41,424 bases of DNA from Spirochaetia bacterium (lineage in GTDB: Bacteria > Spirochaetota > Leptospiria > Turneriellales > JAOUFE01), in the NCBI GenBank assembly GCA_029857955.1, contig JAOUFY010000023.1:1-41424 (forward strand). The letters are read 5' to 3'. Shown in pieces: positions 26,167 to 35,045 of the stretch. The stretch's first letter is position 1. Every line of letters begins with the position of its first letter. A program made the translations under genes and the position numbers. The notes beneath the pieces are model-generated. The model did not search any database. It was not told the origin of the DNA and saw nothing but the letters and a program-made list of their open reading frames with translations.

Positions 26167-27027
26167 ATGTATTTTAAGGCAAGATATGAAACTCTTAAAA
26201 AAACATGGGATGATCATTATTTTGAATGCTTAGGTAAAACCAGTTTAAGCAAAGCTCCTGCAGATTTTAAAGATGCAGTTTACTATAGTTTACAGGCCGG
26301 AGGCAAACGTCTTCGACCTGTAATTTGTCTTGAAATGTCAGAAATCTATGGCGTTGAATTTGAAGCAGCGATAAAGCTGGCAACAGCTCTTGAATGTCTT
26401 CATACGTATTCACTAATACATGATGATCTTCCATCGATGGATAATGACGATTTACGAAGAGGTATGCCAACAAGTCATAAAAAATTTGGCGAAGATGTTG
26501 CTATCCTTGCCGGTGACGCCTTGCAAAGTTTAAGTTTTGAACTCGTTGCATCGGCTCGAGGCGGTGATCATTTAACCGAATATTTTGCATATATGGTTGG
26601 TTGTGCAGGTTTAATTGGCGGACAATACATGGACATTAAAACAACAGATGACCATGCGTCCGATTATATGGAGGAAATGCACAGGAAAAAAACAGGTTAT
26701 TTGCTTGCACTTTCTATGGTATTGCCATTTATTTATCAAAAACCGGATATTTCCTATGTTGAAATTGAAAAGTGGGGAATAAATTTAGGCGTATTATTTC
26801 AAATTGTAGATGATATTTTAGATCATACATCGTCAAAAGAAAAACTGGGAAAATCAACCGGAAAAGATATGGCGCAAAACAAGCTTACCTATGTAAAGAT
26901 TTATGGAATTGAAAAATCAAAAATAATGGCTGGCCTTTTATCTGAATCCCTAAAAAACTTTTCTCAGTTTAATACCAGTCCTTTTTTTCAAAATCTACCT
27001 TTATATGTTTTAAATCGAGAAAGCTGA
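26167..27027 (+). CDS. ispA: Polyprenyl (farnesyl/geranyl) diphosphate synthase
   Basis: A 286-residue trans-prenyltransferase that condenses IPP with allylic diphosphates. The first Asp-rich motif is DDLPSMDNDD and the second is IVDDILDHT. It also has GGKRLRP near the N-terminus. Two residues lie between the Asp pairs of a bacterial-type FARM, as in IspA. Product chain length cannot be read with confidence. The stop overlaps the tlyA start by one base. dxs, which often follows ispA, is missing here. Confidence 0.92.
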   Translation: MYFKARYETLKKTWDDHYFECLGKTSLSKAPADFKDAVYYSLQAGGKRLRPVICLEMSEIYGVEFEAAIKLATALECLHTYSLIHDDLPSMDNDDLRRGMPTSHKKFGEDVAILAGDALQSLSFELVASARGGDHLTEYFAYMVGCAGLIGGQYMDIKTTDDHASDYMEEMHRKKTGYLLALSMVLPFIYQKPDISYVEIEKWGINLGVLFQIVDDILDHTSSKEKLGKSTGKDMAQNKLTYVKIYGIEKSKIMAGLLSESLKNFSQFNTSPFFQNLPLYVLNRES

Positions 27028-27743
27028 TGCGCCTTGATGAATGGTTGGTGTCGCACTCGTTAGCCATGGACACGAAACATGCAATTGGGCTTATTTTATC
27101 TTCCAACGTTTTAATTAACGATGAACCGGTAACCTCAACTGCTCATAAAGTAAAAAAAGATGATGTTGTTCGAATTCGAAACCAAAAAAAATGGATCGCA
27201 CGTTCAGGCGAAAAACTTGATTTTGCCTTGAAAAGTTTTCAATACAATATTGAGGACAAGGTTTGTGTAGATGTAGGCGCATCAACAGGCGGATTTACCC
27301 AGGTATTGCTAAAACACGGGGCTCGACTGGTTTATGCCGTTGATGTAGCTTATGGTTTTTTACATCCAGTATTACGTAACAACCCTGCTGTTTATGTTTT
27401 AGAGCGAACACATATCTGTAATGTAAGCAAAGAAATATTTTTTGAAAAGCCGGATATGTTTGTTGTAGATGTATCATTTATATCTATTCAAAAAATATGC
27501 ATTTGTCTTAAAAAACTATTTAATAAATGGGAAGGTATCGTTCTGTTTAAGCCCCAGTTTGAAGCTTCGGCCATACATTTAACAAAAGGAATTTTGACTG
27601 ACCCGATTGTACTGGATAAGCTTCTTTTTGATTTTAAAGTATTTTTACAAAACAATGATATTGAAATCTTAAATGAAATTGAATCTCCAATTCATGGCAA
27701 AAAAGGAAACAGAGAATTTTTGTTTTATATTAAGTGGGAATAA
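27027..27743 (+). CDS. tlyA: TlyA-family rRNA 2'-O-methyltransferase
   Basis: A 238-residue protein with an N-terminal S4 RNA-binding domain (about 1-60, RLDEWLVSHSLA) and an FtsJ-like Rossmann methyltransferase domain. Its SAM motif is V-C-V-D-V-G-A-S-T-G-G-F-T (about 79-91), and FKPQFEA carries the K of the K-D-K-E set. TlyA methylates 16S/23S rRNA and affects capreomycin sensitivity; some TlyA proteins are called haemolysins. It overlaps ispA by one base. Confidence 0.92.
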   Translation: MRLDEWLVSHSLAMDTKHAIGLILSSNVLINDEPVTSTAHKVKKDDVVRIRNQKKWIARSGEKLDFALKSFQYNIEDKVCVDVGASTGGFTQVLLKHGARLVYAVDVAYGFLHPVLRNNPAVYVLERTHICNVSKEIFFEKPDMFVVDVSFISIQKICICLKKLFNKWEGIVLFKPQFEASAIHLTKGILTDPIVLDKLLFDFKVFLQNNDIEILNEIESPIHGKKGNREFLFYIKWE

Positions 27744-27841
27744 TATTCATTAAATATTGTTTATATAACAAATTTTCTGTATTATTAATATATATAATTT
27801 AAATGTAACATGTAAGACAGTACAAAAGGCTTGACAATTTA

Positions 27842-27871
27842 TTGACAATAGATAAGAACTTAAAATATGTT
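27842..27871 (+). promoter_or_regulatory. Possible promoter before CsgG-PEGA gene
   Basis: TTGACA (27842-27847) and TATGTT (27866-27871) are 18 bases apart. A second TTGACAAT starts at 27831, giving a direct repeat TTGACAAT-N3-TTGACAAT. The pair lies about 50-80 bases upstream of the ATG at 27924 in a 180-base, very AT-rich gap that holds no gene. Confidence 0.35.
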
Positions 27872-27923
27872 TAAAATAACCATAAAATAAAATTTTAAAA
27901 TAAACTCGATTTCTGGATAAAAT

Positions 27924-29186
27924 ATGTTGAAAAAAAAATGGTTAACTGTATTAATTACATTTATAATATGCAATGGATATATTTTTGCAGCACAAAAAAC
28001 TGTAGCTGTTTTAAATTTTAGTAATTATGGAGGCGCTGGAATAAATTATCTTTCCAATGCTCTTCCTGAGTCGGTGTCAGCTTCTCTGGCTGATATTAAA
28101 GAAATAAAGGTTGTCGAAAGAAGGAATCTTGGCAACTTACTTAACGAAATAGCCCTTGAACAAACCGGAGTTATAAATACCATGGGAGTTGACCGCGTAG
28201 GTAAAATTGCTAAAGCCGATGTTCTTGTGCTTGGCTCTATTTCCGGAGATCCTGAAAATCTTGTTTTAACATTAAAGGCTGTTGACGTTGAAAGCGGTAA
28301 AGTTGTAGATGCTAAAATAATCAAGGGCCATCTTGGTAAAATTTTTGATTTGTCGAGCCAGGCCGCGCGATCTATGGGAGCTATAATTAGCGGTGAAGGA
28401 ATCGGAAAACTTTCCATTTCAACAAACCCCTCCGGAGCTGATGTTTATATTGACGGCGTTGAAGTAGGCAAGTCACCCTTGGTTGAATATGCTTTAACCA
28501 TAGGTAAGCACCGAGTCAAGACTACTCTTAACGGATATTTGGATTTTGAGGAAACCGTAAACATTAAAAGCGGCGTTCATGAAAACCTTTCTCCGCTTTT
28601 AACTGAAAGTAAAACCAGAAAAATGGCTGAAATTGGAGCCGGAGTAAGTTATTTTTACCCTTTAGTTATAGTGTCGGATATAAAACCAAATCCATATTAT
28701 TATTTTTATTTCGGCCAATCGTTTAATAAATTAAAGGTAGGTCTGGAAGTTGGATTTTCTTTTTTAACACATGATCAAACTTATAAATGGTTTGGCGTTG
28801 AAAAAACCAGAAAAAGAGATTATACTTTTTTTACCAGTTTGCTTCAAGTCATATATGCTCCCTTTAACTGGCAATATGTTTCGCCATATTTGGGGGTTTT
28901 TGTTGGTTATACGCATTTGGCGGAAACGTCAACACTTGGTTCAGAAAACAATCTATACAAGACAAACATGGTTAATCTTGGCGCCTCTACAGGGATCACG
29001 ATCATGCCGTATTCGAGAGTTAGTATTAGTCTTGACGCAAAGTTCTTTTATCATCCAATTGCCATTTCAAGAGATGTATATGGACAACTGGGGATCGGGC
29101 CTTTAAGTGTTGTTAAAACAGATAAGTTTTTATTTAATGCGGTTACTATCGGCGGTTCAGTAAAATATAATTTTAGTTTCTTATAA
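27924..29186 (+). CDS. CsgG-like / PEGA / beta-barrel envelope protein
   Basis: A 420-residue exported protein with three parts. After a signal peptide (to about 23), residues about 25-155 form a CsgG-like domain: TVAVLNFSNYGGAG, ESVSASLADIKEIKVVERRNL, then ADVLVLGSISGD. Residues about 161-225 are a PEGA domain (STNPSGADVYIDGVEVGKSP, then LTIGKHRVK), a surface beta-sandwich. Residues about 235-420 form a barrel-like region ending SVKYNFSFL with a terminal aromatic pattern. It is a paralogue of the CsgG-like protein at 9998. A lipoprotein gene follows 32 bases later, probably in the same transcript. Confidence 0.7.
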   Translation: MLKKKWLTVLITFIICNGYIFAAQKTVAVLNFSNYGGAGINYLSNALPESVSASLADIKEIKVVERRNLGNLLNEIALEQTGVINTMGVDRVGKIAKADVLVLGSISGDPENLVLTLKAVDVESGKVVDAKIIKGHLGKIFDLSSQAARSMGAIISGEGIGKLSISTNPSGADVYIDGVEVGKSPLVEYALTIGKHRVKTTLNGYLDFEETVNIKSGVHENLSPLLTESKTRKMAEIGAGVSYFYPLVIVSDIKPNPYYYFYFGQSFNKLKVGLEVGFSFLTHDQTYKWFGVEKTRKRDYTFFTSLLQVIYAPFNWQYVSPYLGVFVGYTHLAETSTLGSENNLYKTNMVNLGASTGITIMPYSRVSISLDAKFFYHPIAISRDVYGQLGIGPLSVVKTDKFLFNAVTIGGSVKYNFSFL

Positions 29187-29218
29187 CTAAAAAAAGGTAA
29201 CTAAAAAAAGGAGTGTAT

Positions 29219-29707
29219 ATGAATAAATCAATAAAATTATTTATAAAAACTATTTTTTTGCTAACATTTGCTTCATTAATAAACTGCTCAACAACAAAAT
29301 CAACTTTGCCTACATCGCCAGAAATACCTGGAACCGAATTGATTGAATTAAGATTACCGGCACATTTAACGACGATAAGTGCAGGCGGAACATTTGAATA
29401 TAGTCCGCCTGATAAAGCCGTGTATCTTGTTTTAACCATCGGTGAAGCTGCGGGTCAAACACCATTAAAAGTATCCGGAAAATCAGTTGAAAATGTTTTT
29501 TGGGGCTGCACAACGGATATGGGAATGGCTAGAAATTCAGTCGCTACAACATCTATAAAAGATTACAACGCTGCAACTTATACTTTTTCAGGAGGACCAG
29601 CCGCTCCTGGTGCTTTAGTAAAATCCTGGATTGTACTTGGATATGATTCCAACATGAATCTGGTGGCTTCAAGTCCGAAGTGGGACGTGACAGTTAATGG
29701 ATGGTAA
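29219..29707 (+). CDS. Small lipoprotein, unknown function
   Basis: A 162-residue lipoprotein. I start it at ATG 29219 because AAGGAG ends five bases upstream; a GTG at 29213 overlaps that site. The signal ends LINC (C23), again with Asn at -1. The mature part is a Gly/Thr/Pro-rich beta-type sequence with no domain I recognise, ending WDVTVNGW. It follows the CsgG-PEGA-barrel gene and precedes a strong terminator. Confidence 0.7.
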   Translation: MNKSIKLFIKTIFLLTFASLINCSTTKSTLPTSPEIPGTELIELRLPAHLTTISAGGTFEYSPPDKAVYLVLTIGEAAGQTPLKVSGKSVENVFWGCTTDMGMARNSVATTSIKDYNAATYTFSGGPAAPGALVKSWIVLGYDSNMNLVASSPKWDVTVNGW

Positions 29708-29732
29708 ATTTTCAGATTTTTATTGCGTGGGG

Positions 29733-29757
29733 TAAGGCAGAACCTTGTTCTGTCTTA
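29733..29757 (+). other. Hairpin preceding the terminator
   Basis: TAAGGCAGAA and TTCTGTCTTA pair at 9 of 10 positions around CCTTG, directly before the intrinsic terminator. It may add stability or be a processing site; no protein link is seen. Confidence 0.4.
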
Positions 29758-29779
29758 GGGGCGTGCTACGCCCCTTTTT
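29758..29779 (+). terminator. Intrinsic terminator after lipoprotein gene
   Basis: GGGGCGT (29758-29764) and ACGCCCC (29768-29774) form a perfect stem with loop GCT, followed by TTTTTA. It lies 50 bases after the lipoprotein stop and ends the CsgG-PEGA operon. It is the clearest rho-independent terminator in the window. Confidence 0.85.
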
Positions 29780-29880
29780 ATATTTTCAGACCATATCCGT
29801 GATGTGAAAATGTTTTGACATGGCACGAAACGATCACAATCTGTATTCATCATTCGCAAATGCGCTTGGTATAAATAATT

Positions 29881-31521
29881 ATGAGTGATGAAACAAGTCT
29901 TACGGACAAACAAAAAAAGAAATTAGAACGTCAAAAAGAAGACAAACGTGATCGTGAAAATGATATTAAGTATGGAATTCGCTATAAACTAATTACCGTT
30001 GTAACGTTGATTGTACTTGTCGTTGTAATAACCATAACCTGGATTTCATCCAATAACCAGTCTAAATCGCTTCTTCAAGAGAAAAAAAAGCAGGGAGCCA
30101 TTATTGTGCGTGGTCTTGCATCTGCCATTAAAACGCGTTTATTAGATATATATGCTGCAAACGATAAACTGATTAAAAGAATAAATACTGCCAATGAGTA
30201 TAAAAACTTTTATTTAAGCAATGGTATTTCGGAGTTAATTTTTGAAGATATTGACTCTGTGACTTCTCAACCGGATGTTTTATATGCTTATATTATAGGT
30301 AAGTCAAAAGTTGTTTTGGGTCATAGCGACCCGGATATTGTTCCATATAGTATTTATGAATTTCCTGCTTTAATTGAGAGTTATTTTGATGCCTACAAAG
30401 CATCGGGAATGAAAAAACCGGAACCAATATTAACGAAAATAAATTTCAAGAAAAAAATTCGAGGTGAGAAAAAAGAAGCTCAAAAAATTGAAGTTATTGA
30501 AGCTATTGACTTTTCTTATATTCTGGCATTTAAAAATGATGCTGAAATAGATGATGCCATTGCCGAGGTCCACATTGGAATCAGTCTTGAATCTGTAAAT
30601 AGACAGATATTTGATAATAAAGTTCAAATGCAGGCAATTGGTTTTTTCTCTATAATTATTGGTATGTTGTTAGCTGTATTTGTTGCCACAGTAATTGCAA
30701 GACCTATTCGAAAGATGATCGATGGGATGAGAAAGGTATCTCAAGGGGATTTTTCTGCTTCTGTACTGGTTTCTTCATCTGATGAAGTCGGCTTGTTATC
30801 AAGAACTTTTAACGTGATGCTTAAAGGAATGAGCATTCTTGTTTCTCCCGAAGTTGCCCAGGTTGTGTTATCTGGCGGAGATCTTTTAACCAGCGGTCAA
30901 AGAAGAAACGTCACTGTCTTGTTTTCAGATATTCGCGGTTTTACAACTATTTCAGAATCCTTAACTCCACATGAAGTTGTTGAAATGCTCAATGACTATC
31001 TTGAAATCATGACTGACATTATTATAAAATTTGGAGGAGTCGTTGACAAGTTTGTCGGTGATGAAATTTTTGCCGTTTTTGGAGCGCCCTTTGATCATCC
31101 CATGCATCCGCTATGTGCCGCAGCAACCGCTCTCGATATGGGAACAGAACTTGACAAGCACAATGTTTTAAGAAAATCTGAGGGAAAACTTCCAATTAAT
31201 ATTGGTATTGGTTTAAATACCGGAGATGTAATTTCTGGCGCTATGGGTTCAACCAAGAGAATTGATTTTACCTCGATTGGAGACGCTGTAAATCTTGGCG
31301 CAAGACTTGAAGGAACCAATAAAATATACAGTACGCTTGCCATAATTTCAGAGTTTACCTACGAAAAAATCCAGGAGGACGTTGTTGTCCGCGAATTGGA
31401 CATGATTCGTGTTAAAGGTAAGCTTGAGCCGGTATTGATATATGAACTTATAGCGCTTACAAAAACCGGCGAATCAAAATTAATTCGTTATCTTGAAAAT
31501 AAAAAGTTAAAAAAAATATAA
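29881..31521 (+). CDS. Membrane-bound class III adenylate cyclase with HAMP domain
   Basis: A 546-residue inner-membrane protein. A Lys-rich N-terminus precedes helix one (about 36-56). A periplasmic sensor region (about 60-250) is followed by helix two (about 252-275), a HAMP domain and the class III cyclase domain (about 340-530). The metal Asps are D350 in V-L-F-S-D-I-R-G-F and D394 in K-F-V-G-D-E. Lys390 and Asp462 (in R-I-D-F-T-S-I-G-D) fit ATP rather than GTP. It should make cAMP in response to an unknown external cue. It ends eight bases from the convergent response-regulator gene. Confidence 0.9.
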   Translation: MSDETSLTDKQKKKLERQKEDKRDRENDIKYGIRYKLITVVTLIVLVVVITITWISSNNQSKSLLQEKKKQGAIIVRGLASAIKTRLLDIYAANDKLIKRINTANEYKNFYLSNGISELIFEDIDSVTSQPDVLYAYIIGKSKVVLGHSDPDIVPYSIYEFPALIESYFDAYKASGMKKPEPILTKINFKKKIRGEKKEAQKIEVIEAIDFSYILAFKNDAEIDDAIAEVHIGISLESVNRQIFDNKVQMQAIGFFSIIIGMLLAVFVATVIARPIRKMIDGMRKVSQGDFSASVLVSSSDEVGLLSRTFNVMLKGMSILVSPEVAQVVLSGGDLLTSGQRRNVTVLFSDIRGFTTISESLTPHEVVEMLNDYLEIMTDIIIKFGGVVDKFVGDEIFAVFGAPFDHPMHPLCAAATALDMGTELDKHNVLRKSEGKLPINIGIGLNTGDVISGAMGSTKRIDFTSIGDAVNLGARLEGTNKIYSTLAIISEFTYEKIQEDVVVRELDMIRVKGKLEPVLIYELIALTKTGESKLIRYLENKKLKKI

Positions 31522-31529
31522 TTTTAACT

Positions 31530-32780
31530 TTATTCTTGTTTAATTAACGGAAGAGCAACTTCAAAATTGATCTTTTTTTTGCCCTGAGAACCTGGTTCAA
31601 GATTTGAACTGTCTGTTATTGTAGAAAGAGTGATTCGACCATGATTTTTTCGAATTATTTTTTCGACCATGGTTAAACCCAGACCAAAATCCAGCGTGTC
31701 GTATTCTTCAAAAACATACTTTACAAGTCTAAAAAAAGGCTCAAAAATAAGTTTCTCATATTCCTTCGGAATTCCTTCTTCACCGGTAAGGCTTGTGTCT
31801 GGTTCATTCATGATAGATACATAAAATCTGTCGCTTGAACAATTTGAAAAAATATAAATAATTGATTTTGGAGTAGAAAATTTCATTGCATTTAACAATA
31901 ATTCTTTAAAAGCTTTTTCGATAAAATGCTTGTTTACCATCAGTAATTTGTGTACGTTACTGTAGTTGGCATCGTTAAATTTAATTTGCTGGGATTTTAT
32001 CGCAACTTGATTTTCCAGTTGTCCTGGCAAGGACTCGATAATTTTGTAAATTTCCTGAACAGGGTATTTCTCAAGTTCTATTTCTGCATCAAGCATATTT
32101 GAAATTTCAGTTATTGCAGACAGAGCTTTTTGAGCAGCAACGGCATTTTGAAATACAAGTTCCATAAGATCTTTTTTGACAATATAATTACCGTCGCTTT
32201 CTTTTACCTGTTTTCTCAACAGAGAAAGAAGGCTGATGAGTGAACCCATTCCAGCTCCTTGATTAAAGCTTGCTTTTAAGCTGGCAAAAAGAGTTTTATC
32301 AAATCTGTCGTAACTGCGTGCAGTGATCCTTTCTTTCATGACATTCCAGTCAAGCTGCTTTTCCATTCTCATTTCTCGTTCTTTTTCGAGAGATATTTTA
32401 TTTTGTTTTAAATTGGCCAGATCAATGGCATTTCTGACCTTAAAAAGTAATTCAGCTTGGTTAAATGGTTTAATGATGTAATCGCTTACACCAAGTTTCA
32501 TAACTTCAATGATGGTTGCAGGATCTTTATCTCCGGTTTCAATTATAAAGGTTGCTTCGCTGTTCATTTTTTTTAATTCTTCAATTAATTGTTTTCCGTC
32601 CATGACAGGCATATTCATGTCAGCGATGATAACATCTACTTTGTTTTTTAAATAATAATCAAAAGCTTCCTTACCATTTTGAACCAAAGTTACGCTGTAA
32701 TCAGCGTTGATCAGCATCGATTTTAACAGTTCTCCAGAAACAGGATCATCTTCTGCTACCAATACACTTGCTTTTCTCAT
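31530..32780 (-). CDS. Response regulator receiver fused to HATPase-like domain
   Basis: A 416-residue cytoplasmic protein. Residues 1-122 form a receiver: E-D-D near the start, phosphoacceptor Asp54 in I-I-A-D-M-N-M-P-V-M-D-G, and Lys in Y-I-I-K-P-F. A helical linker (about 130-260) follows, and a GHKL-like ATPase (about 280-416) has N-box KELLLNAMKFS and the glycine loop DFGLGLTMVEKI. No clear phospho-accepting His sits in an H-box before the ATPase, and the DxGxG loop is degenerate (NEPDTSLTGEEG). It may be a kinase-related output or a phosphorylation-gated partner. No Shine-Dalgarno is obvious. Confidence 0.8.
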   Translation of the reverse strand: MRKASVLVAEDDPVSGELLKSMLINADYSVTLVQNGKEAFDYYLKNKVDVIIADMNMPVMDGKQLIEELKKMNSEATFIIETGDKDPATIIEVMKLGVSDYIIKPFNQAELLFKVRNAIDLANLKQNKISLEKEREMRMEKQLDWNVMKERITARSYDRFDKTLFASLKASFNQGAGMGSLISLLSLLRKQVKESDGNYIVKKDLMELVFQNAVAAQKALSAITEISNMLDAEIELEKYPVQEIYKIIESLPGQLENQVAIKSQQIKFNDANYSNVHKLLMVNKHFIEKAFKELLLNAMKFSTPKSIIYIFSNCSSDRFYVSIMNEPDTSLTGEEGIPKEYEKLIFEPFFRLVKYVFEEYDTLDFGLGLTMVEKIIRKNHGRITLSTITDSSNLEPGSQGKKKINFEVALPLIKQE

Positions 32781-33056
32781 TATTTAGTTTCCTTTATTAC
32801 AATTGTTAAAAAAAAATATCACTTATCTATATTTACGTCATTTCATTAAAAATCTTTACTTATATCATAAAATTACTTAATATCTATACACGAATAGCTG
32901 AGTTTTATTGATAAAACAACATCACTTCATCAGGTTTTTATCATGCTTAATATAAATAGGTCTTACTATTTTCTTGTTGAGCACACGAGTATAAAAAAAA
33001 TTCTGTATTTTAAAATATACAAATAGTAGAAAAAAGTCTATAATATCAAGTAAAAT

Positions 33057-34337
33057 ATGGAATTATCATCAGAAGATCTACATTACATTCAGCAATTGGG
33101 TAAAAATGCCCGAAAAGCTTCAATTGAACTTCGATCTATAGGCACAGATAAAAAAAACAATGCACTTTTAAAATTAGCTGAAATGTTGGATAATGAACGT
33201 GCTGCAATTAAACTTGCAAATTCTCAAGATGTTGAAAATGCACAGCAGGAATCTTTGTCGCCGGCTTTGATTGATCGTTTGATTTTATCAGATAAATCGA
33301 TTGATTCCATGATACAATCGCTCAATGAAATCGTTTCTCTGAAAGATCCTGTCGGGGAGATCATCAGCGGTTGGACTCAACCTAACGGACTAAATATTAA
33401 AAAAGTACGCGTACCTATTGGGGTTATTGCGATTATTTATGAATCAAGACCAAATGTTACCATTGATGTTGCAGCATTAGGTTTAAAATCATCTAATGCT
33501 GTTATTTTGCGCGGCGGCAAAGAAGCAATCCATAGTAATAAAATCTTAACCCAACTTTTTCAAAAATCTGTAAGACTAGAAAATATCTCAACGTCTTCAG
33601 TTCAATTGGTAGAACATACGCAACGAAATTTGTTGTACGGTCTTTTGCGTTTAAAAAACGATATTGATTTGATCGTACCACGAGGGGGTGAAGGACTGAT
33701 TAACTTTGTAAGTCAAAACAGTCTTATACCGGTAATAAAACATGACAAGGGCGTTTGTCATATGTATTTACATAATAGTTCAGATAAAGAAAAAGCAATT
33801 CCTGTTGTGATCAATTCGAAAGTTCAACGTCCCGGGGTGTGCAATGCCCTGGAAACATTGCTCCTGGATAAAGACCTTCCCTATGCCGAAGAGGTATTAT
33901 TGGCATTGGTTGAACATGGTGTTAATCTTCATGGCGATACATTAACGCGTGAATTTTATGAAAATTTAAATAACAAAATTATAATTCATAATTTAACAGA
34001 CGAAGGTTATCATAAAGAATATCTTTCTTTGGATATCTCGATAAAAGTAGTTGATTCACTTGAAGGGGCGATTTCTCATATTAACGAATACTCGTCATTA
34101 CATTCAGAAGCCATCATATCTGAGTCGTATTCTGCTATTGAAATATTTTTAAATAAACTCGATAGTGCGGCCCTTCTTGTAAATACATCTACTCGTTTTC
34201 ACGACGGCGGACAATTTGGCCTTGGCGCAGAAGTTGGTATTTCAACAGGCAAGCTGCACTGCAGGGGCCCGATGGGGCTTTCAGATTTAACCACAGCAAA
34301 ATATATTGTTTCAGGAAATGGACAAATTCGAGTCTAA
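33057..34337 (+). CDS. proA: Glutamate-5-semialdehyde dehydrogenase (gamma-glutamyl phosphate reductase)
   Basis: A 426-residue ProA, the second enzyme of proline synthesis, which reduces gamma-glutamyl phosphate with NADPH. The motif R-V-P-I-G-V-I-A-I-I-Y-E-S-R-P-N-V-T is typical, and the catalytic Cys262 is in R-P-G-V-C-N-A-L-E-T. The start has no Shine-Dalgarno, with a 276-base AT-rich gap upstream that it shares with the divergent regulator gene. proB and proC are not in the window. nadD follows after 22 bases. Confidence 0.95.
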   Translation: MELSSEDLHYIQQLGKNARKASIELRSIGTDKKNNALLKLAEMLDNERAAIKLANSQDVENAQQESLSPALIDRLILSDKSIDSMIQSLNEIVSLKDPVGEIISGWTQPNGLNIKKVRVPIGVIAIIYESRPNVTIDVAALGLKSSNAVILRGGKEAIHSNKILTQLFQKSVRLENISTSSVQLVEHTQRNLLYGLLRLKNDIDLIVPRGGEGLINFVSQNSLIPVIKHDKGVCHMYLHNSSDKEKAIPVVINSKVQRPGVCNALETLLLDKDLPYAEEVLLALVEHGVNLHGDTLTREFYENLNNKIIIHNLTDEGYHKEYLSLDISIKVVDSLEGAISHINEYSSLHSEAIISESYSAIEIFLNKLDSAALLVNTSTRFHDGGQFGLGAEVGISTGKLHCRGPMGLSDLTTAKYIVSGNGQIRV

Positions 34338-34359
34338 TATTTTGAATTAGTAAAATTAA

Positions 34360-34977
34360 ATGTTAGAAGAAATAAAACCAGTTCTTGTTTTTGGTGGTAC
34401 ATTTAATCCGCCGCATTATGGTCATACTCATTTAATTAATTATGTGATCAATAAAATGCATTTTAATCATGTTTATATCATTCCATCATACCATCCGCCT
34501 CATAAGAGTGAAGATGATGTTGTTACATTTGAAGATAGACTTGCCATGACCCGGATAATTTTTAACAGTCAAAAACTTCCGGCTCATGTTGATATCAGCG
34601 ATATAGAAAAATATTTACCTGTCCCAAGTTATTCCTGGGGCACTCTTGAACATTTTCGTCAAAAACATCAAAATGCCAAAATTTATATGCTTATTGGAAT
34701 GGATATGTATCTAAATTTACAACAGTGGGCAAACTATGAAGTTCTTGTAAAAAAATATAATTTTATTATACTAAAAAGAGAAAACTTGAGAGTTGCTAAA
34801 ATTTCAGAGGGCGATATTTTACTGGATAATCCTTATTGGAATATTTCATCTGAGAAAATTAGAAAGATGGTTTTAGATTATTCATTAACTTTCAATAAAA
34901 AATTAGAACTCGAACTTCTAAATTTTGTATCAAGTGAATTACTTCAGTATATTATAGAACATAAATTATACTTTTGA
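34360..34977 (+). CDS. nadD: Nicotinate-nucleotide adenylyltransferase
   Basis: A 205-residue NadD, joining ATP and nicotinate mononucleotide on the way to NAD. It has the nucleotidyltransferase motif G-G-T-F-N-P-P-H-Y-G-H (about 13-23) and the late ISSEKIRKM, in place of ISSTxIR. The proA-nadD order is common; rsfS, which often follows, is absent here. Confidence 0.93.
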   Translation: MLEEIKPVLVFGGTFNPPHYGHTHLINYVINKMHFNHVYIIPSYHPPHKSEDDVVTFEDRLAMTRIIFNSQKLPAHVDISDIEKYLPVPSYSWGTLEHFRQKHQNAKIYMLIGMDMYLNLQQWANYEVLVKKYNFIILKRENLRVAKISEGDILLDNPYWNISSEKIRKMVLDYSLTFNKKLELELLNFVSSELLQYIIEHKLYF

Positions 34978-35045
34978 TCTGCTGTATAATTAACAAATGT
35001 TGTAATCAACTGTTGATATATGTCTGATTTAAAATTAAGGGTAAA

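Noticed and set aside
29821..29840. Possible sigma54 promoter before the cyclase gene
   Set aside because: TGGCACG is present but no GC pair lies at the correct -12 spacing (expected TTGC).
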